Positions 23,228 to 29,556 of a DNA stretch of 30,065 bases are shown here, piece by piece. Under the pieces are notes generated by a model. It had not been told where the DNA came from and searched no databases. It was given only the letters and a program-made list of their open reading frames with translations. Origin of the DNA: JBFLYO01 sp040756745 (GTDB lineage: Bacteria > Bacteroidota > Ignavibacteria > UBA10030 > UBA6906). Numbering within the stretch: position 1 is the first letter of the stretch; the number at the start of each line of letters is the position of its first letter. Location: assembly GCA_040756745.1 (NCBI GenBank), contig JBFLYO010000039.1, positions 1 to 30,065 on the forward strand, read 5' to 3'. Position numbers and translations under genes: made by a program.

Positions 23228-24601
23228 TCAATCCAGAATGTCCCGCTCGATCATCTCGTCGAACGTCTCCCGCGAGCGGACGAGCCGGCAGTGTGCGCCG
23301 TTCACCGCGACGATTGCGGGACGTGGGAAACCAAAAGATGACTCGAGCGCTGTGAAATACGCGCCGCTGTCCATGATCGCGAGGACTTCCCCCTGGGACA
23401 CGTCGGGCAGCAGCTTGTTCCGGTAGACGATGTCCCCTGCGAAGCAGGCCGGCCCGATGATCGTGGCTCGTGTCACACGTGGACGGCGCACGTCGTTGCA
23501 GAGAAACACCTCGTGATATTCGTAATAGGTGGGCAGGGTCACTGTGCTCAGTCCTCCATCAGCGATCAGCCATCGTCCCGCGCCCGGCCGCTCCTTCACG
23601 CGTCGGACAGTCAGGAGCAGCAGCTGGTTTGAGCTGGCGATCGACCGCCCCGGCTCATAGATGATCTCCGGCAGGAAGCCAGCGGAAAACTCGCCTTCCA
23701 CTGCCCGAGAAACGACGGAGGTATACCGCTCTATCGGACAATTGTTCAGGACCTCTCCCAGCTCCGGGAGTCTGTTCAACACCTGATACATCAGCATCTC
23801 CTTCGTACTCAGCTCTCTTGTCGTCGGCGACGCGAAGCCACCTCCGACATCGAGAATCTCAATGCGGCCTCCTTTGTCCTGGATTATCCGGAAGAGCGGG
23901 ACCAGGCGTTGGATTGCACGGGCATACTCTTCAGCTGACCTGATGCCTGTTCCAAGATGGAAATGAATGCCGCGGAAGCGGACGGCGGAAAGCCCATCGA
24001 GAATCTCCAGGGCCCGGACTGCTTCACCACCAGCGAGGTCGAGACCGAATGCACAACCTTTCCGGCTCGCCGTTGCCGTGCCGCGATTCATCCCGCGCGG
24101 GATGTAGTCCGGGTTGATGCGGAGAAGGATGTCCGCCACACACCCCGTTGCCGAGGCGAGAGCATCAAGCTCGAGTAGTTCGTCGATCGAGTCGACAATG
24201 GTTAGCCGGACGCCGGCCGCCAGGCAATCTCTGAGGAACGATTCGGTCTTGCACGGGCCATTCACGATGATACGATTCGGATCGCACCCGAGCCGCAGGG
24301 CCAGCGCGAGTTCGCATTCTGTCATCACTTCCAGACCGAGCCCTGCGGCCAGGATCGTTTCGATCACGGCAGGGACGGAGTTGCATTTCACCGCGAAATG
24401 GACGTTCGCCGTTCCCTTGTAGGACGATGTCGCTGCGTGAAGATATTCCGTGGCCGTCCTCGCGAGCCGCCGCTCATGGATGACGTGCTGCGGCGTCCCG
24501 AACCGCCGCGCCAGCCCGACGGTCCCATGATTCCCAATCATCAATTCCCCATTTGTCCTGCTGTGCAATCCCCACGCTTCAGGCGCCAATACTCTGCTCA
24601 C
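23228..24601 (-). CDS. Fold-type III PLP-dependent decarboxylase (LysA-related, substrate unknown)
   Basis: This is a 457-residue enzyme of the alanine-racemase-fold decarboxylases. The GTG at 24601 has GAAAGGA 7 nt upstream and keeps the conserved NGELMIGNHGTVGLARRFGT opening; an ATG at 24541 would cut it. It has the PLP lysine Lys72 in VHFAVKCNS, GIHFHLGTG (His215), the phosphate-binding DVGGGF (251-256), EPGRS (316-320), active-site Cys386 in GPACFAGD and Tyr415 in SGAYF. In diaminopimelate decarboxylase the motif is CESGD, where the Glu helps read the substrate. Here it is CFAGD, so diaminopimelate is unlikely. Carboxynorspermidine-type enzymes have, from memory, a similar C-x-A-G-D. The neighbouring BtaA-like gene makes an amino-acid-bearing lipid a possible substrate, which is speculative. 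Confidence 0.85.
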   Translation of the reverse strand: MSRVLAPEAWGLHSRTNGELMIGNHGTVGLARRFGTPQHVIHERRLARTATEYLHAATSSYKGTANVHFAVKCNSVPAVIETILAAGLGLEVMTECELALALRLGCDPNRIIVNGPCKTESFLRDCLAAGVRLTIVDSIDELLELDALASATGCVADILLRINPDYIPRGMNRGTATASRKGCAFGLDLAGGEAVRALEILDGLSAVRFRGIHFHLGTGIRSAEEYARAIQRLVPLFRIIQDKGGRIEILDVGGGFASPTTRELSTKEMLMYQVLNRLPELGEVLNNCPIERYTSVVSRAVEGEFSAGFLPEIIYEPGRSIASSNQLLLLTVRRVKERPGAGRWLIADGGLSTVTLPTYYEYHEVFLCNDVRRPRVTRATIIGPACFAGDIVYRNKLLPDVSQGEVLAIMDSGAYFTALESSFGFPRPAIVAVNGAHCRLVRSRETFDEMIERDILD

Positions 24602-24608
24602 ACCGCAA

Positions 24609-24615
24609 TCCTTTC
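24609..24615 (-). promoter_or_regulatory. Ribosome-binding site that fixes the GTG start of the decarboxylase
   Basis: Read on the minus strand this is GAAAGGA, 7 nt before the GTG at 24601. The in-frame ATG 60 nt downstream has only a weaker GGGG, and using it would remove conserved residues. Confidence 0.7.
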
Positions 24616-24683
24616 TTCCTGTTTCACAACAACCCCAACATTCTCAATCCTCCATCCTCAATCAGACCCGCCCTCATTACCTC

Positions 24684-24706
24684 GGGCCGCGAGACGCGGC
24701 CCCTAC
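24684..24706 (+). repeat. Palindromic dispersed repeat, copy 2
   Basis: GGGCCGCG (24684-24691) and CGCGGCCC (24695-24702) form a perfect 8-bp stem with an AGA loop, then CTAC. Compared with copy 1 at 13047, the T-A pair of the stem is replaced by C-G on both sides, so pairing is kept. It lies in the 140-nt spacer between the GNAT-like and decarboxylase genes. The rest of that spacer is C/T-rich and holds no gene. Confidence 0.75.
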
Positions 24707-24736
24707 CTCGACAGGCACGGAGGCCCCGACCCTACA

Positions 24737-24763
24737 ACTCATCACTCATCACTCTCAACTCTT
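24737..24763. repeat. Short ACTCATC tandem repeat at the end of the GNAT-like gene
   Basis: ACTCATC occurs twice in direct succession, followed by ACTCTCAACTC. On the minus strand this encodes the last residues (ESDE) and the TGA stop of the GNAT-like gene. Confidence 0.5.
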
Positions 24764-25869
24764 AACCGCTTCCTGTATATCTTGAAGTGCTTATATTCCT
24801 CCATCCCCATCCTCCACGCCGCCGCGATGGAGAGCGGATTCGACGGCGACATCCATGACGACTCAAGCACGTCATATCCCCGGGCCATGCGACGCATTGC
24901 ATCCGTGAGCAGTGCATACACCCTGGTTCGTTGATAGGCCTTCTTGATCCCTACGGCAAACACGATGAGTGTCTTGATCGACTTGCGCTTCCGCCTGAAC
25001 AGGAAGTACTTGAGCGGCCCCGTTGTCCCGTGGAATTCCCGGAGCAAAGGATTGACGTCGAGGACGCAGAGAAGGACCCCGACGGGCGTTCCCCGGTGTT
25101 CAACGATTGCAACAAGGACCGGGTCGCTTACCATCATCAGATACTTTGAGGAAAACTTGTGCTCTTCCGCCGACGCGGGGAGAAAGTGCCAGTTCGACGC
25201 GAAAGCGTCGTTGAAGACTTCCCTGACGGCTTCCAGATCCCGATCGAACTTCCGGAGTGAAAACGGCCGTACAATGTACTCGCCCTCCTTCACTCGGGGG
25301 GAGCAATCCAGGGGATGAGCGGCAAAGTATGCATGGAGATCGGGATTCCGCCCCGTGAACAGCCCCTCCGCCTCCTCGAAACCGGCGGCGGCGAGCAGAT
25401 CGTGATAGTACGGCGGGTTGTATGTCTGGAAAAAGCTTGGATCCTCATCATACCTGTCGGCCAGCAGACCCAGTTCAGAGTAGGAGTTCGGATTGAACGG
25501 CCCTTCCAGCGTATCAATGTTCCGTTCTCGACACCGGGTCGCAAGGAACTCAAAGAGGGAGCGTACTGCCTCGGCATCGTTGTACGCCTCCAAGAAGCCA
25601 AAGAATCCCGTCTTGACGTTGAACGTCGTGCAATGTTCTTCACTGATCACGAGTATCGTACGGGCCACGGGGACCCCCTCGCGGTAGCAGACATAGAGGT
25701 TGAGGCTTGCATTCCGGAAATAGGGGTTGCGTTTCGGATCAAGCGTTCTGCGGATTTCTCCGTTCAAAGGGGGGACCCAGTGGGGGTTCCCTTCATAGAT
25801 CCGACAGGGAAGCTGGAGGAAATCTCTCATCTGGCGCCGGTTCAGCACCTCCCTCACGACGCAGCTCAT
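24742..25869 (-). CDS. GNAT-fold protein of the YghO-like family (possible lipid N-acyltransferase)
   Basis: This is a 375-residue cytoplasmic protein. Its ATG overlaps the BtaA-like stop as ATGA, with AAGGAG 8 nt upstream. It shows the pattern I associate with YghO-like proteins: LPCRIYEGNPHWVPPLNGEI, LDPKRNPYFRNASLNLYVCY, GVPVARTILVI, VKTGFFGFLEAYND, ERNIDTLEGPFNPNSYSELG and QTYNPPYYHDLLAAAGFEEA. The GNAT fold usually transfers an acyl group from acyl-CoA or acyl-ACP to an amine. From memory, the bacterial ceramide synthase described in Caulobacter is a GNAT-type protein of similar length; whether this one belongs to that branch cannot be decided by eye. No serine palmitoyltransferase gene is in the window. 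The position between lipid genes supports a role in lipid chemistry. Confidence 0.7.
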   Translation of the reverse strand: MSCVVREVLNRRQMRDFLQLPCRIYEGNPHWVPPLNGEIRRTLDPKRNPYFRNASLNLYVCYREGVPVARTILVISEEHCTTFNVKTGFFGFLEAYNDAEAVRSLFEFLATRCRERNIDTLEGPFNPNSYSELGLLADRYDEDPSFFQTYNPPYYHDLLAAAGFEEAEGLFTGRNPDLHAYFAAHPLDCSPRVKEGEYIVRPFSLRKFDRDLEAVREVFNDAFASNWHFLPASAEEHKFSSKYLMMVSDPVLVAIVEHRGTPVGVLLCVLDVNPLLREFHGTTGPLKYFLFRRKRKSIKTLIVFAVGIKKAYQRTRVYALLTDAMRRMARGYDVLESSWMSPSNPLSIAAAWRMGMEEYKHFKIYRKRLRVESDE

Positions 25870-26978
25870 GACGGCTTCTCCTTCTGGACGATCTCAACGA
25901 CATAGTTGCGGTAGATGAACGAGCGGTCAGACGCATGAAGGGTCCTGGCCAGCTCACGGTTCGGCCGGATCAGATCCTTCAGCGACGCAGGGCGTTCGCG
26001 GAACACAAGGAGATTGCGGTACGTCAACACCGCACCGTCCGATCCGACGCGCCACGCCCGTCGCAGAAGCCGCTCGTATGCCTCAGGCGACATCCATTCG
26101 AAGATGTTGGTGAAATTGAATTTCTGGATCGACGAATCCGCGCACCGGGAAAGGAAGTTGTCACAGGAATCATTCACCATCCAAACACGGTCAAGCCGTG
26201 ACCTGATCGTGCCAAAATGATCGCGCTGCAGATACAAAGGAAGGCGCGTTTCATCAAAGTAGCGTCCGAGAAGGATGTACGAGGCAAAGTAGTTGTCTTG
26301 CAGGTGTTCAGCGGTCAGCATCGTCCTGACCCTGTCGGCAAAATGCCTGCCGAATGAAAATGTTCCGTCAACGTATTGGAAAAAATCCTTCGTGAAGAGG
26401 AAGCTCATGGTCGCTCGGCTGAGGAAGACTCTGGTAAACAGCCGCCAGAGCGGCGTGTCCCACCGCGCGGCATAGAGCTCCGCACGCTCTTCCGCCCCTG
26501 TGGCCTCGAAGAGCCCGCGAATCAGCTTCTCCCCCTTGATACGTCTCAGTGTGTTGCGAAGGAGCCGCATATACTCTTCGTACCGTCCCGTATGGATTAT
26601 GCCGGCCTCCACATTCTCCGGGTGGGTATCCCAGTACCTTCGACTTTCTTCCTGCAGATGCAGCCGGACCGCGGCATACAGTTCCTGTCTCCGATTCGAT
26701 GGACGCACGCCGAGGAATTCAAGCATCTCTCCGTAAGAGAGCGCTGTAAACGCGCCGATCTTCGCATCCAACAAGAAATTCTGGTGCGGGTTGAGGTCGA
26801 GCGCACACACGGTCTTCGGATCGTCGATCAGGAACGCCAGGACATTGCACCCGCCGGAGGTAATCGAGAACACAGTGTCCCCCGGCTCGATCCGGAAGGC
26901 ACGGCGATCGAGCTCAGGATCTTCCCAGCATTGCGCATAGACGATGTCGCCGAACACTCTGTTGGCTGACCGGCTCAT
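25866..26978 (-). CDS. BtaA-like (DUF3419) S-adenosylmethionine 3-amino-3-carboxypropyltransferase
   Basis: This is a 370-residue protein. The ATG at 26978 overlaps the methyltransferase stop as ATGA; a start 90 nt upstream would lie within that gene. It has the DUF3419 hallmarks GDIVYAQCWEDPELDRRAF (10-28), a SAM-binding loop FSITSGGCNVLAF (37-49) and ALDLNPHQNFLLDAKIGAF (59-77). C-terminal motifs are NFTNIFEWMSPEAYERLLRR and GAVLTYRNLLVFRERP. BtaA moves the 3-amino-3-carboxypropyl group of SAM to diacylglycerol, giving diacylglyceryl-homoserine, the precursor of the betaine lipid DGTS. The family is broad, so the acceptor may differ. A lipid-kinase gene and a membrane methyltransferase gene lie directly upstream, fitting a lipid head-group pathway at the inner face of the membrane. 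Confidence 0.85.
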   Translation of the reverse strand: MSRSANRVFGDIVYAQCWEDPELDRRAFRIEPGDTVFSITSGGCNVLAFLIDDPKTVCALDLNPHQNFLLDAKIGAFTALSYGEMLEFLGVRPSNRRQELYAAVRLHLQEESRRYWDTHPENVEAGIIHTGRYEEYMRLLRNTLRRIKGEKLIRGLFEATGAEERAELYAARWDTPLWRLFTRVFLSRATMSFLFTKDFFQYVDGTFSFGRHFADRVRTMLTAEHLQDNYFASYILLGRYFDETRLPLYLQRDHFGTIRSRLDRVWMVNDSCDNFLSRCADSSIQKFNFTNIFEWMSPEAYERLLRRAWRVGSDGAVLTYRNLLVFRERPASLKDLIRPNRELARTLHASDRSFIYRNYVVEIVQKEKPS

Positions 26979-27688
26979 GCGTGCACTCCGATCTTCGTGT
27001 GGACGATCGCCCAGTCGAGAACGCCCGGTATCCCAATGAGGGCGGCGTACAGAAAATCGTCCGCCCATGCCGCCGCGAGAAATCCCGGAATGAACAGGAC
27101 GTAGAGCGCGTTATGGCGAACGCCCTCCGCTGAAATCCTGAAGTTGCGGAGCGCCGCAGGGAAAGCGGCAAGAGACTGGACGGACGGGAAGAGTCTCGGG
27201 ACCGACCGGGCATAGCGGTTGTAGGATTCACGGAATCCGTCGCCGAGCGACTGTTCTTCATACCTGATCAGCCGAAGATAATGCACCAGAAACAAGAGCG
27301 GCATTGCCAGCGCCGGCCAGGGAAGGCACAGGCCGAACCCGCACATTGCCAGCAAATCGGCAAGATAAATGGGATTGCGCACCAGCAGGTAGGGGCCTGC
27401 AGTGTGGAGCTCATCGGCCTGGACGCGGAACGCCATCACCCTGCGGGCGGAGAGCTCGCTCCCGGCCCACATCCGGAGGAGGGAGAGCAAGAGCATCACG
27501 GCGGCAAGGGCCAGGTACGTGACCCGGCCGGCTGATGCGGCATCCGCGCCAAAATGAGCTCCGATGAGTACTGCCGTCGAAGCTCTACCCTGGAATACGA
27601 ACGCAGACAGAGCGCAGACGACAGCCACGATCGACAGGGAGACGAAGATGCGCAACTCGAATTCACGCTTCAAGGGGAAGTTCAGCAC
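26975..27688 (-). CDS. Membrane methyltransferase of the PEMT/ICMT type
   Basis: This is a 237-residue integral membrane protein with hydrophobic segments at about 12-32, 36-70, 108-138 and 193-228. The C-terminal half carries the phospholipid/isoprenylcysteine methyltransferase signature: GPYLLVRNPIYLADLL (98-113) and RYEEQSLGDGFRESYNRYAR (142-161, with the paired Glu144-Glu145). These enzymes methylate small or lipid substrates using SAM at the membrane. The first in-frame start is a GTG at 27688, which overlaps the lipid-kinase gene by 26 nt; no ATG occurs until residue 64, and no clear ribosome-binding site is seen. Beside a BtaA-like gene it may N-methylate the amino lipid, in place of the soluble BtaB known elsewhere. 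O- or S-methylation of something else is also possible. Confidence 0.8.
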   Translation of the reverse strand: MLNFPLKREFELRIFVSLSIVAVVCALSAFVFQGRASTAVLIGAHFGADAASAGRVTYLALAAVMLLLSLLRMWAGSELSARRVMAFRVQADELHTAGPYLLVRNPIYLADLLAMCGFGLCLPWPALAMPLLFLVHYLRLIRYEEQSLGDGFRESYNRYARSVPRLFPSVQSLAAFPAALRNFRISAEGVRHNALYVLFIPGFLAAAWADDFLYAALIGIPGVLDWAIVHTKIGVHA

Positions 27689-28649
27689 GTTGGTGATTGG
27701 TTTTTCTGAGTTGGGAAGGAGGACCGATGATCCTGATCGCCGCGGGAATCACATCTACGCTCCAGGAATCTTTTCCAAGGAACTCACCGTCTGCTGCCGC
27801 GAGCACACCCTCCGTCGAACGGATAGCGATACGATGTGCGGTGCGGTAGTCAAAGCATGGTGAATGGATATGAGCGCCGCTGTAGATTTTGGGAAAGCTC
27901 TCCAAACGCTGAGGGACAGATTGACCGTACATGAGGAGGACATTGAGGAGTCCATCGTCGAACAGCGCGTCCGGCGTCAACGACATCCCGCCGCCGGTCA
28001 GGTGACCGTTGCCAATAGAGATCCCAAGGAGGGTTACGTCAAGAGGCGGTTCGTCTTCGATGGCGACCCGCACAGGCACATTGGGCGCCGTAAAGATAGA
28101 CGCGAGGGTTGCCGCCCCGTATCCGAGCAGCCCTCCCGCAATCTTCAGGCGCCGTCCGTTTCTGCGAACGACTTCTGCGCCGATGCCGAACTGACATTCA
28201 TTAACGAAGTAGCGACGGGTTTCTCGTCCGTCGCTCAACCCAGCTAGCAGCCCGATGTCGATGACGCGCCCTTCACCCGATGCGATCATTCTGATTTGCT
28301 CCGAAACCCCCGTCGGGAACCCGAGACTGAGCGCAAGCCCCTGACCGCTGCCGCTACTGACGACTGCGAGCGTCGTTACGGGTGACCGCCCGTCGCATGC
28401 CGAGAGGATTCCGTTGACCACTTCGTTGATCGTCCCGTCGCCGCCGACAGCGACGATGAGGGGCACAGAAGCCTCTGCGGCCTCGGCCGCCAGATCTATT
28501 GCGTGGCCTGGACGGTGTGTCAGCAGAAATTGATGGCGACCGGGAAGCTCGTCTCGAATCGCAGCCAGGATTCTTGGGATTTCCCGTGCGGTTTTACCGG
28601 CCGCGGAGGCAGGATTGATGATGACCACTATGTCGGCGCTCGGTTTCAT
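27663..28649 (-). CDS. Diacylglycerol/sphingoid-type lipid kinase (DAGK catalytic domain, YegS-like)
   Basis: This is a 328-residue cytoplasmic lipid kinase. The DAGK catalytic domain (about 5-130) shows IINPASAAGK (10-19), the nucleotide-binding AVGGDGTINEVVNG (67-80) and SSGSGQGLALSLGFP. The second domain shows YFVNECQFGIGAEVVRR, ISIGNGHLTGGGMSLTPDA and DDGLLNVLLMYG, the DAGK/LCB5 accessory pattern. It phosphorylates a lipid hydroxyl with ATP; diacylglycerol or a long-chain base are the family's substrates. The usual G-(S/T)-G-N motif is GSGQG here, an Asn to Gln change. The start at 28649 has a weak GGA upstream; an in-frame ATG at 28664 adds five residues. It is the first gene of the lipid-type operon and overlaps the methyltransferase gene. 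Confidence 0.87.
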   Translation of the reverse strand: MKPSADIVVIINPASAAGKTAREIPRILAAIRDELPGRHQFLLTHRPGHAIDLAAEAAEASVPLIVAVGGDGTINEVVNGILSACDGRSPVTTLAVVSSGSGQGLALSLGFPTGVSEQIRMIASGEGRVIDIGLLAGLSDGRETRRYFVNECQFGIGAEVVRRNGRRLKIAGGLLGYGAATLASIFTAPNVPVRVAIEDEPPLDVTLLGISIGNGHLTGGGMSLTPDALFDDGLLNVLLMYGQSVPQRLESFPKIYSGAHIHSPCFDYRTAHRIAIRSTEGVLAAADGEFLGKDSWSVDVIPAAIRIIGPPSQLRKTNHQRAELPLEA

Positions 28650-28710
28650 AACCGAGTCCAACATAGCTTATCGGAAGGGGGAAAATGTCAGGAAATTGTA
28701 AAAACGGGGT

Positions 28711-28869
28711 AAAAGAGAGATAAGAGAGTAGAGAGAGGAGAGAAGAGAGTTATGAGTGAAGAGTTGGAAGGAGCAATTCGAAATTCGAATTTCGAAATTT
28801 CGAAATTGATATCCCTTTGTCCCCCAGTCCCCGTATCCCCCTACTCCCTACTTCCTTACACCCTACTCC
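28711..28869. repeat. Mixed repeat spacer: GA tract, TTCGAAA palindrome and CCCTACT tract
   Basis: Between the response regulator and the lipid kinase there are three parts. A purine run covers 28711-28770 (AGAGAGATAAGAGAGTAGAGA and similar). A nested near-palindrome of AATTCGAAATT units lies at 28774-28807. A pyrimidine run with CCCTACTCC-like units covers about 28821-28869. The two runs are partly complementary, so a hairpin is possible. No gene was found here, and no convincing promoter for the lipid operon was seen within it. Confidence 0.65.
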
Positions 28870-28875
28870 TGGGCC

Positions 28876-29556
28876 TTATTTCACCAGCTTGTACCCGGCC
28901 GTATGGACCGTCACCAGATGCTTCGGCTCTGACGGGTTGTCTTCGATCTTCTTCCGGATCGACAGGATGTAGTTGTCGACCGTCCGGGTGGTGGGGAAGT
29001 GCTCGTATCCCCATACCTCGTCGAGGAGCATGTTGCGCGTGACGACCTCCCCGATGTGCAGGGCGAAGTATTTCAGGATTTCAAACTCACGCACCCCGAA
29101 CTTGAGCGGCTTCTTCTTCTTATATGCCTCCTGCTTCCGGAAGTCGAAATGCAGATCGCCCAGCGAGAATTCGGAGATCTCCTTCGGGAGCTCTTTCACC
29201 CGGCGCAGAAGCGCCTTGACCCGGGCGACCAGCTCTCGCGTGCTGAAGGGCTTGGTCACGTAGTCGTCGGCGCCGATTTCCAGGCCGACGATCTTGTCGG
29301 TCTCTTCCTTCTTGCTGCTGAGCATCAGGATCGGCACCACCGCCCCCTCGTTGCGCAGCTCCCGGCAAATGTCCTCGCCGTTCATGTCGGGGAGGATGAG
29401 ATCGAGAATGATGAGGTCGACGCTATCACGACGTGCAAGCGTCCGCCCTTTCTCCCCCGTCGGCGCAATCAGAACCTTGAAGTGTTCCGCGGCAAGCGCG
29501 AGCTCCACCCCCTTCGCCACGGAGGGATCGTCTTCGATCAGGAGAATCGTCTTCAT
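28876..29556 (-). CDS. OmpR/PhoB-family response regulator
   Basis: This is a 226-residue two-component regulator. The receiver domain (1-120) has the acidic pair Glu8-Asp9-Asp10, phosphoacceptor Asp52 in LIILDLILPDMNG, Ser80 and Lys102 in YVTKPF. The winged-helix DNA-binding domain (about 128-226) shows LKFGVREFEILKYFALHIGE, VTRNMLLDEVWGYEHFPTTR, TVDNYILSIRKKIED and the closing TVHTAGYKLVK. Its ATG overlaps the kinase stop as ATGA, so the pair is co-transcribed. Its stop lies 227 nt before the lipid-kinase start on the same strand; whether it controls that operon is unknown. Confidence 0.95.
   Translation of the reverse strand: MKTILLIEDDPSVAKGVELALAAEHFKVLIAPTGEKGRTLARRDSVDLIILDLILPDMNGEDICRELRNEGAVVPILMLSSKKEETDKIVGLEIGADDYVTKPFSTRELVARVKALLRRVKELPKEISEFSLGDLHFDFRKQEAYKKKKPLKFGVREFEILKYFALHIGEVVTRNMLLDEVWGYEHFPTTRTVDNYILSIRKKIEDNPSEPKHLVTVHTAGYKLVK

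Noticed and set aside
23228..24601. Assignment as lysA (diaminopimelate decarboxylase)
   Set aside because: The CESGD motif is CFAGD and the neighbours are not lysine genes, so the symbol would mislead.
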